64,000 nucleotides of DNA from Isoetes taiwanensis (GCA_021234155.1 JAJEKV010000024.1:16951030-17015029), one strand, 5' to 3'. Shown: positions 34,698 through 46,801, counted from the first letter of the stretch. Notes: generated by a model not told the origin, from the sequence alone. A program made the numbers and translations.

Positions 34698-35972
34698 ATG
34701 ATGGCCCGCACGGGCGCATCGCAAGGAAGCCTAGCCGTTTATCCTCCAGCCAACCGCCCGCCTTTGTTCATAGGATTCTTCGAACGCTTTTTCTCCGCCG
34801 ACGATCTTCGCCGAAATGAGGAATCGTATCCTGACAGAGCCACCATACAGAGATCTTGAGGACGATCGCCAAACGCCATGAGCGAGATCCTCAATGAAAT
34901 TGAACGGGAGGAGGCGTAAAAGCGAGCAAAGCAATGGAGCAACACCGTGGGGACGCCAACCCACGAGGAGCAGAGGGAACAGTGAACCCACCCATAGGCC
35001 AAGAACAACCCTGTGATGAGATCCACCCAGGAGGAGGAGTGGTAGGAGAGGAGCAAAGAACCACGGAACTCACCCCCCGAGGAAGAGGCCGACCTAGCAC
35101 GCCATTCCATAAGTAATGGTCAAAGAGCCACGGAGCGTAGATCAAAGGATCGGAAGACGCCGGGCGACCCAAGAAGAGGAGGGCCAAGGCCGCCAAGGCG
35201 GCAAGAGGAAGCCGGTGAAGGTTGGGAAGAGAGCCGAGGGTCCGGCCATCAACGAGCCGGGCCGGGAGGGGAGACCCCGCCACTACCGACGATTTCGACC
35301 AAGACTACGCGTCGGGCGCAGACGGGCAAGCTCTTCAAAGCCCCCTTTGTAGAGGAAGAGGTACACGAGCAGCACGCCCAAGAGCAGGAGGAGGCCGGGG
35401 CAGGTGGCTAAGCCCCCACCATTTCCGACGGGGATAGGGTTAAGGCCCCACGGCCGCAAATGGAAGCCTATGTGATAGACCCCTTAAAGGTCTATGAGAA
35501 GAGAATGAGGGAGCACAACGCATATATGGCGGTGGGAGGCCTACAACACCTATTACCGTGAGCACCGGGTGAGAACGATCGGCGGCGGCACCCGACCTAA
35601 GAGCCGACACTAAAGCCCCTCCACCAAAACCCAAGGCCCCACGAGCACCGAAGAAGCGAGCAAGAAGAAACAGGAGGAAGACAGGGGCACTCAAGGAGAT
35701 CCGCCACTTCCGTAAGAGTTACTGGACTCCTGATTCCACGGGCGCCGCTCCAAATCCGGGTCCCGCTGGGTCATTCAAGAATACAACACCTGACATGCGC
35801 CGCGATGCATTTAGATGTTGCCGTGTTTGCAAGAGGCGTACAAGCCCACTTGGTGAAACATTTTGAAGATTCAACGGCCGCACAAAGGCACGCCAAGAGG
35901 GTCACCCTCATGAGGCAAGATATGTATCTTGCCGCACACATCAAGGAGAACGCCTTTGAACCTTGTAAATGA
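34698..35972 (+). pseudogene. Element C accessory gene 1: histone H3-like fusion, broken
   Basis: It starts with ATGATG, as does the element A gene. The middle is a charged, Glu/Arg-rich linker broken by several stops and frameshifts. The C-terminal part is H3: a Lys/Arg-rich tail, then T-G-A-L-K-E-I-R-H-F-R-K at 35681-35716 (compare V-A-L-R-E-I-R-R-Y-Q-K of H3), and after a frameshift H-L-V-K-H-F-E-D-S and [12 protein letters not shown] at 35889-35924, ending with a TGA at 35970-35972. The H-A-K-R-V-T motif and its spacing from F-E-D are those of H3 helices 2 and 3. The E-I-R-H-F spelling is closer to CENH3. The N-terminal domain of the element A gene is not clearly recognisable here. Confidence 0.82.
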
Positions 35973-36103
35973 CCGTAAAATTTTGTTAATATAAAGAAAA
36001 TTTTGCGTAAATAAAGTGTCCAAACCAGTTTTAGATAGGTCAAGATATCGATTCCTAGCCTTCGCTTTTAATCAAATTGAGTTTGGAGCAAAATTGAGAC
36101 GAT

Positions 36104-36369
36104 GTCTCACACGCCGCGCCGTGACGATTTCTACATTTTAGAAATCGGGTCGGGCGCAACGCGGTGAGACCATGCCCAAAAATGCCCAAAACAGCTCCAA
36201 ATCGACCAAGTAAGGGGTCAATTCTGCCTAACTCGATGAGTTTAGTAGAATTACAGCCTTAGATCACCTAAATTGAGCAATCCTAGCCCAATTAGGACCC
36301 ATGTCTCACACGTCGCGCCAGGACAGATTTCTACATTTTAGAAATCGGGCTGGGCGCAACGTATGAGAC
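36104..36369 (+). repeat. Second pair of palindromic motifs, upstream of the H2A-like gene
   Basis: Copies at 36104-36170 and 36303-36369 have the same design as the first pair, here with the inner arm GATTTCTACATTTTAGAAATC intact and outer arms GTCTCACACG and GTGAGAC or ATGAGAC. They lie about 380 and 180 bases before the second TATA box. Confidence 0.88.
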
Positions 36370-36547
36370 CCCGTACCATGTCATCACCAAATGATCTCCA
36401 AATTGCCCAATAGGTTCAGTAGCTCTCCTTAGCATGCTCAAACTCTAGAAATAGTCTTCAAACTTGCAATTGCATCCCTTAATAGATCAGAATCACCTAA
36501 TCTCAGTAAAAATCTAAGTCATCCAAAAATTAGGGTTTTCCCCTTTC

Positions 36548-36554
36548 TATAAAT
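36548..36554 (+). promoter_or_regulatory. TATA box of element C H2A-like gene
   Basis: CTATAAATAAG lies 116 bases before the ATG at 36670, almost the same spacing as the first accessory gene. This supports two separate transcription units. Confidence 0.7.
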
Positions 36555-36669
36555 AAGTCCCCCATTTCTCAATTGGCACCCTGCAAATCCGCTCCCCACT
36601 GCTTAGGCGATCTTTCAGCTCCCTGAGGCGCTTCTGCATCCGTTTGATACTCCCTTCCTTGCTAGATCA

Positions 36670-38173
36670 ATGGCCACTGCTGATTTCGGGAGATGGTACG
36701 TACGCCAAGCCCATGCCATCGAGGCGGATGTCAACGACATCTTCCAAGTCTTTGTGAAAGAAATCGACATCCAAGTTACGCCGAACGCAACCCCAAAGAT
36801 ATAGGCAAAGCTAGCAGAATTTCGTGCTAGGGTAGGACCCTCACTTGTTCAAGTCCCCCTTGCATAGGATATTTCGCTCCCGCCCATCCCTTCAAGTACT
36901 TTGGGCGATGTCCCCAACATCGCCAAATACTTGACCAACAAGGCGCAAAGGTTACCCGACTACATGGTCCCGACACCAACAGACCAAGTACTTCTCGCAC
37001 ACCGCCGCCTCTAGCCATCTTCTTTATCCCACCACCGAGAACCCGATGGGGGCAACCTCTATCCCTCCGATGGAGGTAGACCCCATAGCCGAAAGCGTAA
37101 GGAAGGGCAAATGCCGCCGCAAAGATCAACAAGAACAAGAAGCAAGAGAGGATGAAGAAGAGCCTGACGACGAAGGATACACCTGAGCTCGACTCGGACG
37201 AAGAACGGCGCCAAGGAGAGCAGGAGCTGATCAACTTCGAAAGCCCGACAGGGGCATCGAAGTTGCTCCCCACTTGGGCTAGGCATCACAAGCCTAGCCC
37301 CTATCATCATCGGACGAGAGGAGTATCTACTCCTCAAATACATCCGAGAACCTCCCCAATGTAGGGAGAGGGAGCTCAAAGTTGGACGAACTACTCCACC
37401 ACCAAATAGATCGACTGACGACTTCATCGTCCGGAGCATCGACTTCCCGCCCAAGTGAGGGAGTCCGACACCTACACAGGGAGACGACCTCCCACATCCA
37501 GTGCCTACAAAGCAAAGATCGTGCAATTGATGGACGAGCGGAGCCGCCAACGAGGAGGAGTTCCTCGCCCTCCAAGAGCAGATGGGGATCCGTGGGAAGA
37601 CCACGAGTATCCTAATGCCGGTCCTCCAATATCACCCTTGCCAAAAGGAGAAGGAATCGACCTCGTGAGGCTCGACCGCACAATTGAAGACTACAGGAGC
37701 TCACTCAAGTAGAGGTCGACGAGTACGCTGGGCGCACAGAGCCGAGGCCAAACAAGCTTGAGAAGCTTCGGCGACACACAATGACAGTCGCCAGTACTAC
37801 TTACCACCACCGATGGATGGGGAGAATAGCGTAATTCACCGCAAGTTCAGTCCCCGAGGCTAAGAAGGAGTGTTTATGCCGACACTCCTCAGTTTCTCGG
37901 CAGGCATGCTCGAATAGCAAAGAAATGTCGACTATGCCGTCTTTAGTCAAGAGGGCAATGGCACTGACCTCTTCGACTTCGCCATCCCCCACCGACGCCG
38001 GGGAGACTAGCAGTGGATCATGCCCTTACATCCGACCGCAGATAGAAGACCCGGTGAGAGCCATCCAAGGAGGCTCGCCAAATAGCATCATCGAACTTGG
38101 GTCACTCCTAGGGACGGCCCAAGTTAAGAAGTTTCTTGAAGACAACCCGTCAGACGGCGCATTTCAAGACTAG
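36670..38173 (+). pseudogene. Element C accessory gene 2: H2A-like fusion, broken
   Basis: The ATG at 36670 opens a 40-codon run (M-A-T-A-D-F-G-R-W-Y) that ends in a TAG. Further open pieces follow, with an acidic linker near 37120-37240. H2A features appear at 37817-37965, divided between frames: M-G-R-I-A-stop-F-T-A at 37817, matching V-G-R-I-A-R-F of H2A; V-F-M-P-T-L-L-S-F-S-A-G-M-L in the next frame, matching helix 2 V-Y-L-A-A-V-L-E-Y-L-T-A-E-I-L; and T-M-P-S-L-V-K-R-A-M-A-L, matching loop 2 and helix 3. The last frame continues to a TAG near 38173. Element A shares R-x-M-G and L-V-[KR]-R-x-x-A at the same places. Confidence 0.6.
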
Positions 38174-38546
38174 TTAGACTCTTGATCCCTGAGACTTTTG
38201 TATCTAAAATATTATATGATATATAAATACAATTCTTTGCACTTTAAATGCTTTATTGATGTATGTTGCCCCACAATTATACCAACAAACATAAACAATG
38301 CAAGAGAACAAACGGAACTAACCATATAGCCATTAATCACTTGTGGATGCAAAATTAGAGGGCTAAGCTGCCAGGGGAACGACAACCGCGAGACCTTATA
38401 GAAGAGCAAACCCCGCCTGCACTCACACCCGCAAGGAACCTATTTGAAGATAGGGAACCCATGACCCCGTGAGCAGAGATAGCCCAGATAAGGACGGATC
38501 CGAGCGATAAAGGCATTACCGTCCGCGGCAAAGGTGAGTAGGTTCG
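38174..38546 (+). other. Element C spacer before gag
   Basis: AT-rich at first (near 38195-38330), with a possible polyadenylation region for the accessory transcript, then more GC-rich sequence leading into gag. No counterpart of element A accessory ORF 3 is visible. Confidence 0.4.
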
Positions 38547-39700
38547 GTGGGCAATGCTCGCCTGTCGCAAGCATCAGCTCCTGAGGGAAGGAAGGGACAA
38601 GAAGAGGAGCAAGAGAAGGAGATCCCCCAACCGAATCTTCCGACTCAAGTTCGAACTTCACTGACTCCACTTCGAGGAAGAGGAAGAGCGTGCTCGAACC
38701 AACAGAAGGAAGGCAGAGGAACACCCCGTGAGGGACGACAAAGAGATACCGTGGCCTCCGACTACCGTAAGAAAGTAGATTCCGCGACCGGCAATGTATG
38801 GAAGGCCCGAATCGAAATGCTTCTCGTGGGAGAACAGCGTCGCTTGGAAGCAGAGGCATGGTCGGGACTAAATGAGCGAAAGTACCTAAATGCTTATGGC
38901 ATGAAGGATAAGGACAAAGGCGAGTTGCAACAGCCAACTTGAAAGGAGCCGCCGGATTTGGTGGAAGGGGTATGCAAAGGCACACGGCTTAAGCGTGGAT
39001 GCTTGTAAGTTCGAAAGTTTGCTAAAGCCTTCAAGTCATTACGCTCCAAGGAACATAAGTCCAAAGATGATGCGCCAGCTTTACCGCTGCTAAGAAGGGC
39101 AACAAATCAGTTCAGAAATATACAGAGGAATTCATGAGGCTAAGGTCAGATGTGCCGGGTTGGGAGAGAAGCATGCAAGAGAAAAGCTATATTGAGGGGC
39201 TGAATGAGGAGATCCGCAAGCTTGTGAGAGCAATAAACCCTAGGACAAGATCGGGCGTAATCCAAGGCTATAAGCTTGCAGGGTCGACCTCGTAATAGCG
39301 GGCACAAGCAAAGAGCATTTCCGTGAGAAAGGCAAGGCGACAGAAGCTATAGCCCCGTGGCAGCCACCAGTCCAAATAGAACACAATATGGTGGGAACCA
39401 GGGGAAGCAAAGCAGGAGAAGAAGCAAGTGTCCTTCAAGGACAAGCAGAAAGGTCAAACTACTCCAAAGCAAAGGCAATCCTTTTGCAAGCAATGCCCAA
39501 GGAAAAGAGGCAGAGTGCATAGAAAAAGCAACAGAGCCTTCAAAGCTTCCAAAATGGCCATAGGACAACAAACCGCCTTACGCCATGAGTGCAGCTCTAG
39601 CGAGTTGGGAGATTGGGAAGCCCCCATTTCGACGACGACGACGCTAAGAGGCCCGCCGACTATATTCGTGGTGAGTGTCATATCTTTGCCGCAATAGATA
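38547..39700 (+). pseudogene. Element C gag, broken
   Basis: A 131-codon frame (38547-38942) includes D-Y-R-K-K-V-D-S-A-T and Y-G-M-K-D-K-D-K-G, aligning with element A gag (E-Y-R-K-T-V-D-T-A and Y-G-M-T-E-K-G). Further pieces such as G-R-G-M-Q and E-F-M-R-L-R follow in other frames. The zinc-knuckle region near 39480-39540 keeps C-K-Q-C but has lost the rest. Multiple frameshifts make it non-functional as read. Confidence 0.75.
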
Positions 39701-42700
39701 CAGAGCAAGCAGAGCCGCGATAAGGTAATTTCCACAAAGAGGGAAGGCTAAAGCTAAGTCATTCATAGTCTTGATAGACTCTCAGAAGTAGCCATAACTT
39801 TGCATCCCCCGCAATGGTTCGGGATGTTGAAGTTGAAGCCGCTAAAGTCAAAGCCAAGACCCGTTGTTTTAGCAAGTGGTGCAAGAAGGCGCATCTACGG
39901 GCAAGAGAATTAACTTCGACATCGACTTGCCGTGGATTAATATCCGTGATGGGAGCGTAAGTAATGGGCATTGGAAAGTATGACTTGATCATAGGAATGG
40001 AGTACCTTGGGCCAGGGGGCCATTATCGACCGCGGGAAAGCGGAAGGTGACCTTCCCAACGCCCGACGGCAAGATCATTGAGATAACAGTAACGGTTGTT
40101 CCCATCATGCAAAGGCATGTCTTCTAAACTACTGCTCAAGTGCATCAAGAGTGAGCAAGTGGCATACATCTTCAAGCTTGAGATTAGTGAGCCTAATCGA
40201 AGGAAGCAAGGAAGACAACGCTACCAAAGAAGTTGCCGGGCAAGTATCTCAAATTTAATCGCGGAGTTCCATGATCTCTTTCCGTGATGAGATCAAGCAG
40301 CTCCCTCCTTATAGGGGAGTCGAAAGTGCGTAGATAGCACTCGAACCAGAACAAAGCCAACAAGCAAGGCTCCATATAGAATGACAACACAGGAGTTGCC
40401 TGAGTCGAAGAAGCAGCTATAGAGCTGCCGACCTAGGTTTCATTAGACCTAGTGTCTCGCCGCTTGGAGCGCCCATTCTTTTTTGTCAAGAAGAAGGATG
40501 GATCTTTGAGAATGTGCATAGACTATAGACAGTTGAATAAGCACACCATTAAGAACAAGTACGCCTCCCCAAGATCGACGACTTGATGGATCAGCTCCAA
40601 GGGGCAAAGATCTTCTCCAAAATCGACTTAAGGTCGATATCATCGATCGATATAAAGGAAGAAGATATCCATAAGACCGCCTTCGAACGCTGTATGGGCA
40701 TTATGAGTTCACGGTAATGCCTTTCGCTTATCAAATGCCCCCGCAACGCTCATGAGGCTCATGAACGATATCTTCGTGGAGTTCCCGGACACCTTTGTGA
40801 TTGTTTTCTTTGACGACATTTTGGTGTATAGCGATCCCTTGAAGAGCACGCATAACACTTGAGAAGAGTGCTAGAGAAGTTGAAGAGGCACCAAGTTGGA
40901 CGCCAAGTTGTCGGCCCACTTCAAAAGTAAAAAGTGGAGTATCTAGGTCATGTGATCTCGCCAGAAGGCATCTCAACAGACCCCGCCAAGATTGAGGCCG
41001 CCATTCAAAGGGCCGGGCCCAAGAATGTGCATGAAGTCGGTTTCTACCTAGCAGTGGTACTACAGAAGTTCGTGGAAGAACTTTGCTAAGATAGCAGCCC
41101 CGCTAATGCACTCGACGAGGGCGTAGAAGGTGAAAGATTGGGTAGAGCATTGGCACAAGAAAGCCCAAAAGGGGTTTGAATTGTTGAAGGAAGCTTTAAC
41201 AACAGCCCCAGCCTTTAACCCTCCGGACCCGAGAAAGATAAGCTTGTAGCAACGGATGCGCAGTAAGATAGCTACAGTGCAAAGGCTTATGCAAGAAGAG
41301 CGTGTGGTAGCGTATGATTCCGTGAAGATGAACGACGCCGAGACGCCGCTACCCAACGCACGATCGAGTTGCTTGCGGTTGTCGGGCATTAAGAATATGG
41401 AGGCATTATCTCTTGGGAAGGAAGTTCCAATTGATACCACCATCGAGCCTCCAATATGTATTCACGCAACTACACCTTAACTGAGGCAAATGAGATGGAT
41501 GGAGTTCCTCAAGAATATGACTTTGATATAGTCTACAAGCCGGGAAGCTCAATGTGGTAGCAGATGCGCTTTCAAGGCATCCCCCGACAACTAGAGTGCA
41601 TTGTAATGCAATTTCGACGCTCTCAAATGACTTTGGTAAGAGGATTGAAGAGTCCTTGCCAACGGACGTGGATTTCAAGGAGATATGGGCAAGCCTTTCT
41701 AAGGAGGCTAGAAGAACAGATAAAGAGCGGGAGGCCTTCAAGCATTATAAGAAGGAAGGCAACCTGTTATACCATAAGAACAAGTTGTGCGTGCATCTCA
41801 ATCATCGTGTGTAAGGAAGTTGATCCTCCACGACACGCTGACAACATGCCCCAATAGCCGCCATGCGGATTCATGAAAACATATTTCAAAGTGCGCAGCA
41901 GCCTATTATTGGCCAGAATGAAGAAGCAAATAGCTCGCTACATCAAGGAATGTCGGTTATGCCGCCAGACGGCGCGAGCAGCCTTCAATTCCGTGAGCAT
42001 TAGAGCCATTAGCGGTGCCAAACGCTAAGTGGGAGGTAATCAAAGATGGATTTCATCACAGACTCCTAAGAACAAATGAGAGGCAAGGATGCCTTAATGG
42101 TAGTGGTCGACAAGTTGTCGAAGATGGCATATTTTGTGCCTTGCGTAACCACGATACAGCCCATGGATACAAAGAAAGCTCTTCACCAAAGAGATCTTCG
42201 TGCTTCATGGCATGCCAAGGGAGATCATCTCCCATGGGATCCGGGTTCATGAGCCTTTGGCAAGACCTCTTTGCGACGATCCGCATCGGGCTATCCATGA
42301 GCACGGCATATCATCCTCGACGGATGGCCGCATCGGAGCGGACCAACAGGATTTTAGAGGACATGCTACTTAAACTATGTCCGAATAAGCAAAGTATGTG
42401 GGAAGAATTTATTCACTTGGTGGAGTTTGCATACAATAGCACCAAGCAGAATCATCCCAAATGTCGCCGTTTATGATCAATTACGGCTATCGCTGTTTAA
42501 CTCCGCACACTTGGCACAACCCCGCGTCAAAAGTGGAAGTTTCAAGCAGCCAGATGTTGGCCGATATGCGGCCAGCCTTGTAGAGGAAGTTCGTGGCTAT
42601 CCGCTAGCGCCAGAAGAAGTCGCCAAAAGAGCATCGCCGACAAGCATCGAACGAGCGAAGAGAGTTCAAAGTTGGAGATGATGTTTGGCTCAAGATTAAG

Positions 42701-43100
42701 GTGAAGCAGCGGGCTCGGGATCGGCAATTGCAAGAAGCTTGCTCCAAGGTGGGCCGGACCTTTCGTAATAGTCGAAAACTAGGCAATCAAGCCTACAGCT
42801 AGACTTGCCAAAGACACCTAAAGATTCATAAGGTCTTCCACGTGAGTTTGTCAAGAGGCATACCCCAAACCCGCATTTAAGTCTTGGATTCGCCAACGCC
42901 GTTGAAAATGACGGAGGAACAACCGGAAATAGTTCCGCACTAATTCTTGATAAAGCTTTCAAGAAAATGAGGAGATCGTAATTCCTCCAAAAGATTTGGT
43001 GAAGTGGAAACACTTACCGCTGGAAGACGCCACGTGGGTACTTAAGAAAGATTTAGTAAAGCAAGCACCCACGCTTCATGGAGCAATGGGACGGCAAGGT
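39701..43100 (+). pseudogene. Element C pol, broken
   Basis: Segments matching element A pol occur in order but in changing frames. RT has G-F-I-R-P-S-V-S-P near 40438 and the intact catalytic [10 protein letters not shown] at about 40806-40835. RNase H has L-V-A-T-D-A-Q near 41248 and V-A-D-A-L-S-R-H near 41557. Integrase has S-E-R-T-N-R-I-L-E-D near 42335 and E-F-A-Y-N-S-T-K near 42425. The protease active site is not recognisable. The catalytic RT block is better kept here than in element A, although the rest is more damaged. Confidence 0.85.
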
Positions 43101-43995
43101 CATCTCCAAGAAATCGCCCCAGCATGTCGATTTGTGTAGGTTAATGCTTGTATAGTTAAGATTAATCTACGCATGCCACCCACGCTTAGTATGGGTCGCA
43201 TGCGTTGTCACCGATGATGGGACCACTACGGTGATCTCTAGGGCGGGTGTAATGTCAATGTAGGCATGACCGCTTCCGCTTGGGCGAAAGTGGAAGGTAG
43301 ATTAGAAAGTCTACTGTCCCCACTAAGTAGACGACCTCGAGAGAAAGGAGGTCATTGAGGAATGCATTCATAGGAAAAGCACCTTTAGCCCCATATATGC
43401 TTTGATAGGAGGAATCCATCCTTCAGCCCCCCACGCCGAAGGATATATCCTCCACGCCGGGCAACTAGAGGTGTAGGCATGAGCGGCATATAGGCATGTA
43501 GGCTTTGTCTCATGCCATAATGGAAGATTCACCCTCTTCCTACGGGAGATTAGCCATGCATCCATGTAGATAGGTGGGTGGTCACCATATAACCAAAAAT
43601 TTTAATTAATAATTAAATGGTACTAACGTGGTGTCGACCTGCAGCCGCAAGAGAGCCCCGGGAGGGCAAGGAGGTCGAAGATTTAAGACTTGCAACACAA
43701 ATTTTGTTGGAATGTGTTGCAAGGAATCAAGGGTACCTCGAACGTTAATTTTAAATTTTGATAAACTTAATCGTAATGTTAAGTGAAGTTTGGAGTAATC
43801 TGTTTAGTAATGTCGTGAATTGATAAGTTATTTCATAATATAATGATGTAATAATGTCATAAAAAAATATATTACCTTGAGGTAATTTTAATAAATGTGT
43901 AAGTATTATAGGAGATATCGTATGCATCAGGTTGATTGCAGGTTAGGAAGATTCCAAGGTGGGGAGAACCACGATGCTGCGGACAGCATCATTTC
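43101..43995 (+). other. Element C 3' untranslated region
   Basis: No open frame is supported. The part from about 43590 to 43930 is AT-rich. The only landmark is the polypurine tract at its end. Confidence 0.5.
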
Positions 43996-44008
43996 AAGGT
44001 GGGGAGAA
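43996..44008 (+). promoter_or_regulatory. Element C polypurine tract
   Basis: AAGGTGGGGAGAA directly precedes the 3' LTR. It closely resembles the element A tract. Confidence 0.88.
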
Positions 44009-45707
44009 TGTGACGCTCCAAAGACAAGATATACCCCGTGACGTATATTGTAATCGCCACGCCACGCCGCATTACACGCCACCCCGATTGACGTGTACGC
44101 CAACGTGTAGCCAAGTGGGTAGCCCCTAGGGGGCAACTTGCTAAGAATGTGCATTAGCATTAATGTGCACATTTTCCAATGTACACATTAATGTGGGCAC
44201 ACATTTCCATGTGGCCACTTGATGCCAAGTGGGCCATACCCATAGGTGCAAATAATGTGCACATTTTCCAATGTACACATTCATTAATGTGCACACATTT
44301 CCATGTGAGCACATTTGGGTGCACACATTTCCATGTGGGCACATTTGGCCACCTAGCCCTTAAAGGCAAGTGGGCCCATTTCCAATTATCCCACATGCCA
44401 AAAGGGGATAATTGGAAACCCTAGCCACCCCTTGTCTATATAGGGGGGGAAACCCTAACTAACCTAATTTTCGATTTTAGGGCTTCAGAACTCTGTTTCG
44501 GCTGCCTCAACAGCCAAAACCGCATCCCAGACTCTGCTTGGGAGAATAGCATCCTTAGTTCCTCGAGATTCGAAGCGTTTGTGAGGATGGTCGAGCTCAG
44601 TCGAGGAGCCCCTCAAGGATCGGGTATTTGGCCAATTAGATAGTCTAAACCCTATTTTAGGCATTGAATCAGTAGGTTTAGCCTATTAGATTGCCCATAG
44701 CAGCCCTCTAGAACTCTAGATAGCAGATTCTAACTAAAGAACCTAACTCTATGATATAGATTAGATCTTGTTCTTTAGTTCTTCTGTGATGTATATGGAT
44801 GATGTATCTCTGTGAACTCCTTGTATTGGGAAGGGGGTAGAGACCTAAAGCTTTATAGTTGATGCTCCTAGAGTAGCCTCTCTAGCACACTTGTAGATTC
44901 GGCTGTGGCACAAGAGCCACACCTGGTTGTGGGTGAAGGGGCCGGGATCGGATTATAAGGAGGTTCATGTTCGACTCTTGAACGACCCCCTCCGTGTGTA
45001 AAGACTGCGGGGTCACTGTGGACTAGGTCTAATGGCTTGCCACCGCGTGTGGGCAAGGCATGGGCTCGACACTGTGAGGTGGTGAATATGACCTTCCATT
45101 GAGTTCAAGTCGAATACGGGCAAAGGGCCCTCTAGTCACCTTGAGTCGGCATGGAGATCTCGGAGGGAGTGATCCCTACCGCCCCCATCGGAATCGGGAG
45201 ATGCAACCCGGATATAGCCCCTTGGCTACGCATCCGGGCTCTACGGCCAGTCCCAACACTTTTCACCTACTCGCAAAGTGTGCACAGAGGGGCGGATGGA
45301 GTGGACAACCCTAGGCCATGTTCTTATGCCGCCCAAATCCATTGCCATGAATTCTCCTGCGCAATGAACTCGAGACCCAAGCTTGTCAGTCATCCCTTTG
45401 AGTCTGAGCCTGGGGTAGGATTCCCTATGTGATGTGCCGATCTTTGTCTATGCAGATATGTGGAGGACCATCCTTCGTGATGGTCATATGATGTTGATGT
45501 ATGTGCTACCGACATGTATGTTTACGCCCAGCAGCTAGGTAGGCCCCGAGGGAGACGGGTGCAATGACCCTTCCACTCTTCCCAATCGGAACCCGCTACG
45601 GTTGCGGTGTCATGTGGAGGGCCCCAGATTGGCACCTGAGTCGGGTATGGGGATGAACTCCTGGTTGTATACGGTGAGGGCACCGTATACGAGTAGGGGA
45701 CGTCACA
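44009..45707 (+). repeat. Element C 3' LTR
   Basis: Runs from TGTGACGCTCC to GGGGACGTCACA and matches 32366-34065. Long stretches (for example 44100-44480) are identical to the left copy, while other stretches differ in dense short patches. The uneven pattern is unusual for simple ageing. Confidence 0.9.
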
Positions 45708-45712
45708 AATCA

Positions 45713-46219
45713 CCTAAAGCCATGTATCCAAATTTGCATCCAAAGATATCCGACCGGCATGTTATCACCATGAGCAAGGCTCAGGGCAAAAAATCCGCAA
45801 CAGCCATCAACGCCCTTGATAAGGCAAAACGACACATCAAAGCCAAAATACCTCTTTTTGGCTAAACCATTAAACAGATCCTCTAGTGGCTGCCGTAATG
45901 TGGATATTCGAGACCCAATCCCCTGTTTTGCAAAGATATTAAAGCCCAAATATGAAATGGTTCATCCCTGAAGTTAAATTAGCTGAACCTTGTGGATGAA
46001 ATCCCCGAAGTTTCTAAGCTCCATAAGCAAATCCTGTTATGCTTCCCTAGTTCGCCCCACAAATAACAACAATCGCCGAGCTCATAAGCGGAAATGATGC
46101 GACCACTTTCGAACAACCCGATTAGATGTTAAAAAGACACCGAGATTGCATTCCATGAATAACGATCTGGATTTGAAAGCATGTTTAATGTATTATTCGC
46201 TTCAATCCATTAAAAGACG
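45713..46219. other. Host DNA after element C, no gene recognised
   Basis: Open runs exist on both strands (minus 45710-45949, 79 codons) but have no motif or splice context that I can defend. Before insertion this joined directly to the exon block at 31871-32314. Confidence 0.35.
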
Positions 46220-46801
46220 AATGAGATGGTTGGCTAAGAAGGGAGCAGAATCACGACAATTTTGAATCATCAAAGAGTGAAGGAGCTTACCTGAATCCAA
46301 GTGGAATCCAAGTGATGGGTGAAAGCTGCATCCAGGTCCAGAAATTGGGCGAGAGAATTTCTGCCCGCACCGGTTACCAGGTTTCCACATTGGCTAACCA
46401 GAACATAGTTGACCTGGCATTTACCCCCAGCAGTGGGTTTTTAGCAGTCAGTGGCGGGTATATACTGATATATACCTAGAATATGCCATACACCCACATA
46501 AACAAGGGAATGAGATGGTTGGCTAAGAAGGGAGCAGAATCACGACAGTTTTGAATCATCAAAGAGTGAAGGAGCTTACCTGAATCCAAGTGGAATCCAA
46601 GTGATGGGTGAAAGTCGCGATCCAGTCCGTAAATTGGGCGAGAGAATTTACGCCCTTACCCTGTTACCGTGTTTTCACATTGGCTAACCGTAACATAGTT
46701 GACTCGCATTTACCCCCAAGATTGGGTTTTAGCGATCGGGCATATTCCGGGTATATACTGATATATACCTAGAATATGCCATACACCCACATAAACAAGG
46801 G
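46220..46801 (-). pseudogene. Tandemly duplicated host exon (about 290 bp unit)
   Basis: 46220-46508 and 46509-46801 are two copies of one unit. On the minus strand each holds the same exon, ending in ATTCAG|GTAAGC. Copy one reads openly as C-Q-V-N-Y-V-L-V-S-Q-C-G-N-L-V-T-G and ends S-T-W-I-Q, with one in-frame TAA upstream. A TATATATCAG acceptor lies before it in both. The copies differ in clustered changes such as CAGA to CGTA, which break the frame in copy two. The protein is not recognised. Confidence 0.55.

Larger units (their letters stand above)
32366..45707 (+). mobile_element. LTR element C: Ty3/gypsy relative of element A with histone-like genes
   Basis: This 13.3 kb plus-strand element has LTRs of 1700 and 1699 bp and a perfect 5 bp target duplication AATCA (32361-32365 and 45708-45712). 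It shares with element A the LTR start TGTGACGTTCC, the CGTCACA-type end, a tRNA-iMet primer site, a near-identical polypurine tract, a related gag, and accessory H3 and H2A-like genes ahead of gag. The coding regions are far more broken than in element A. Many single-base changes may be decay or consensus errors. Confidence 0.92.

Noticed and set aside
45710-45949. 79-codon minus-strand frame next to element C
   Set aside because: No recognised motif, no splice sites, and a comparable frame on the other strand.
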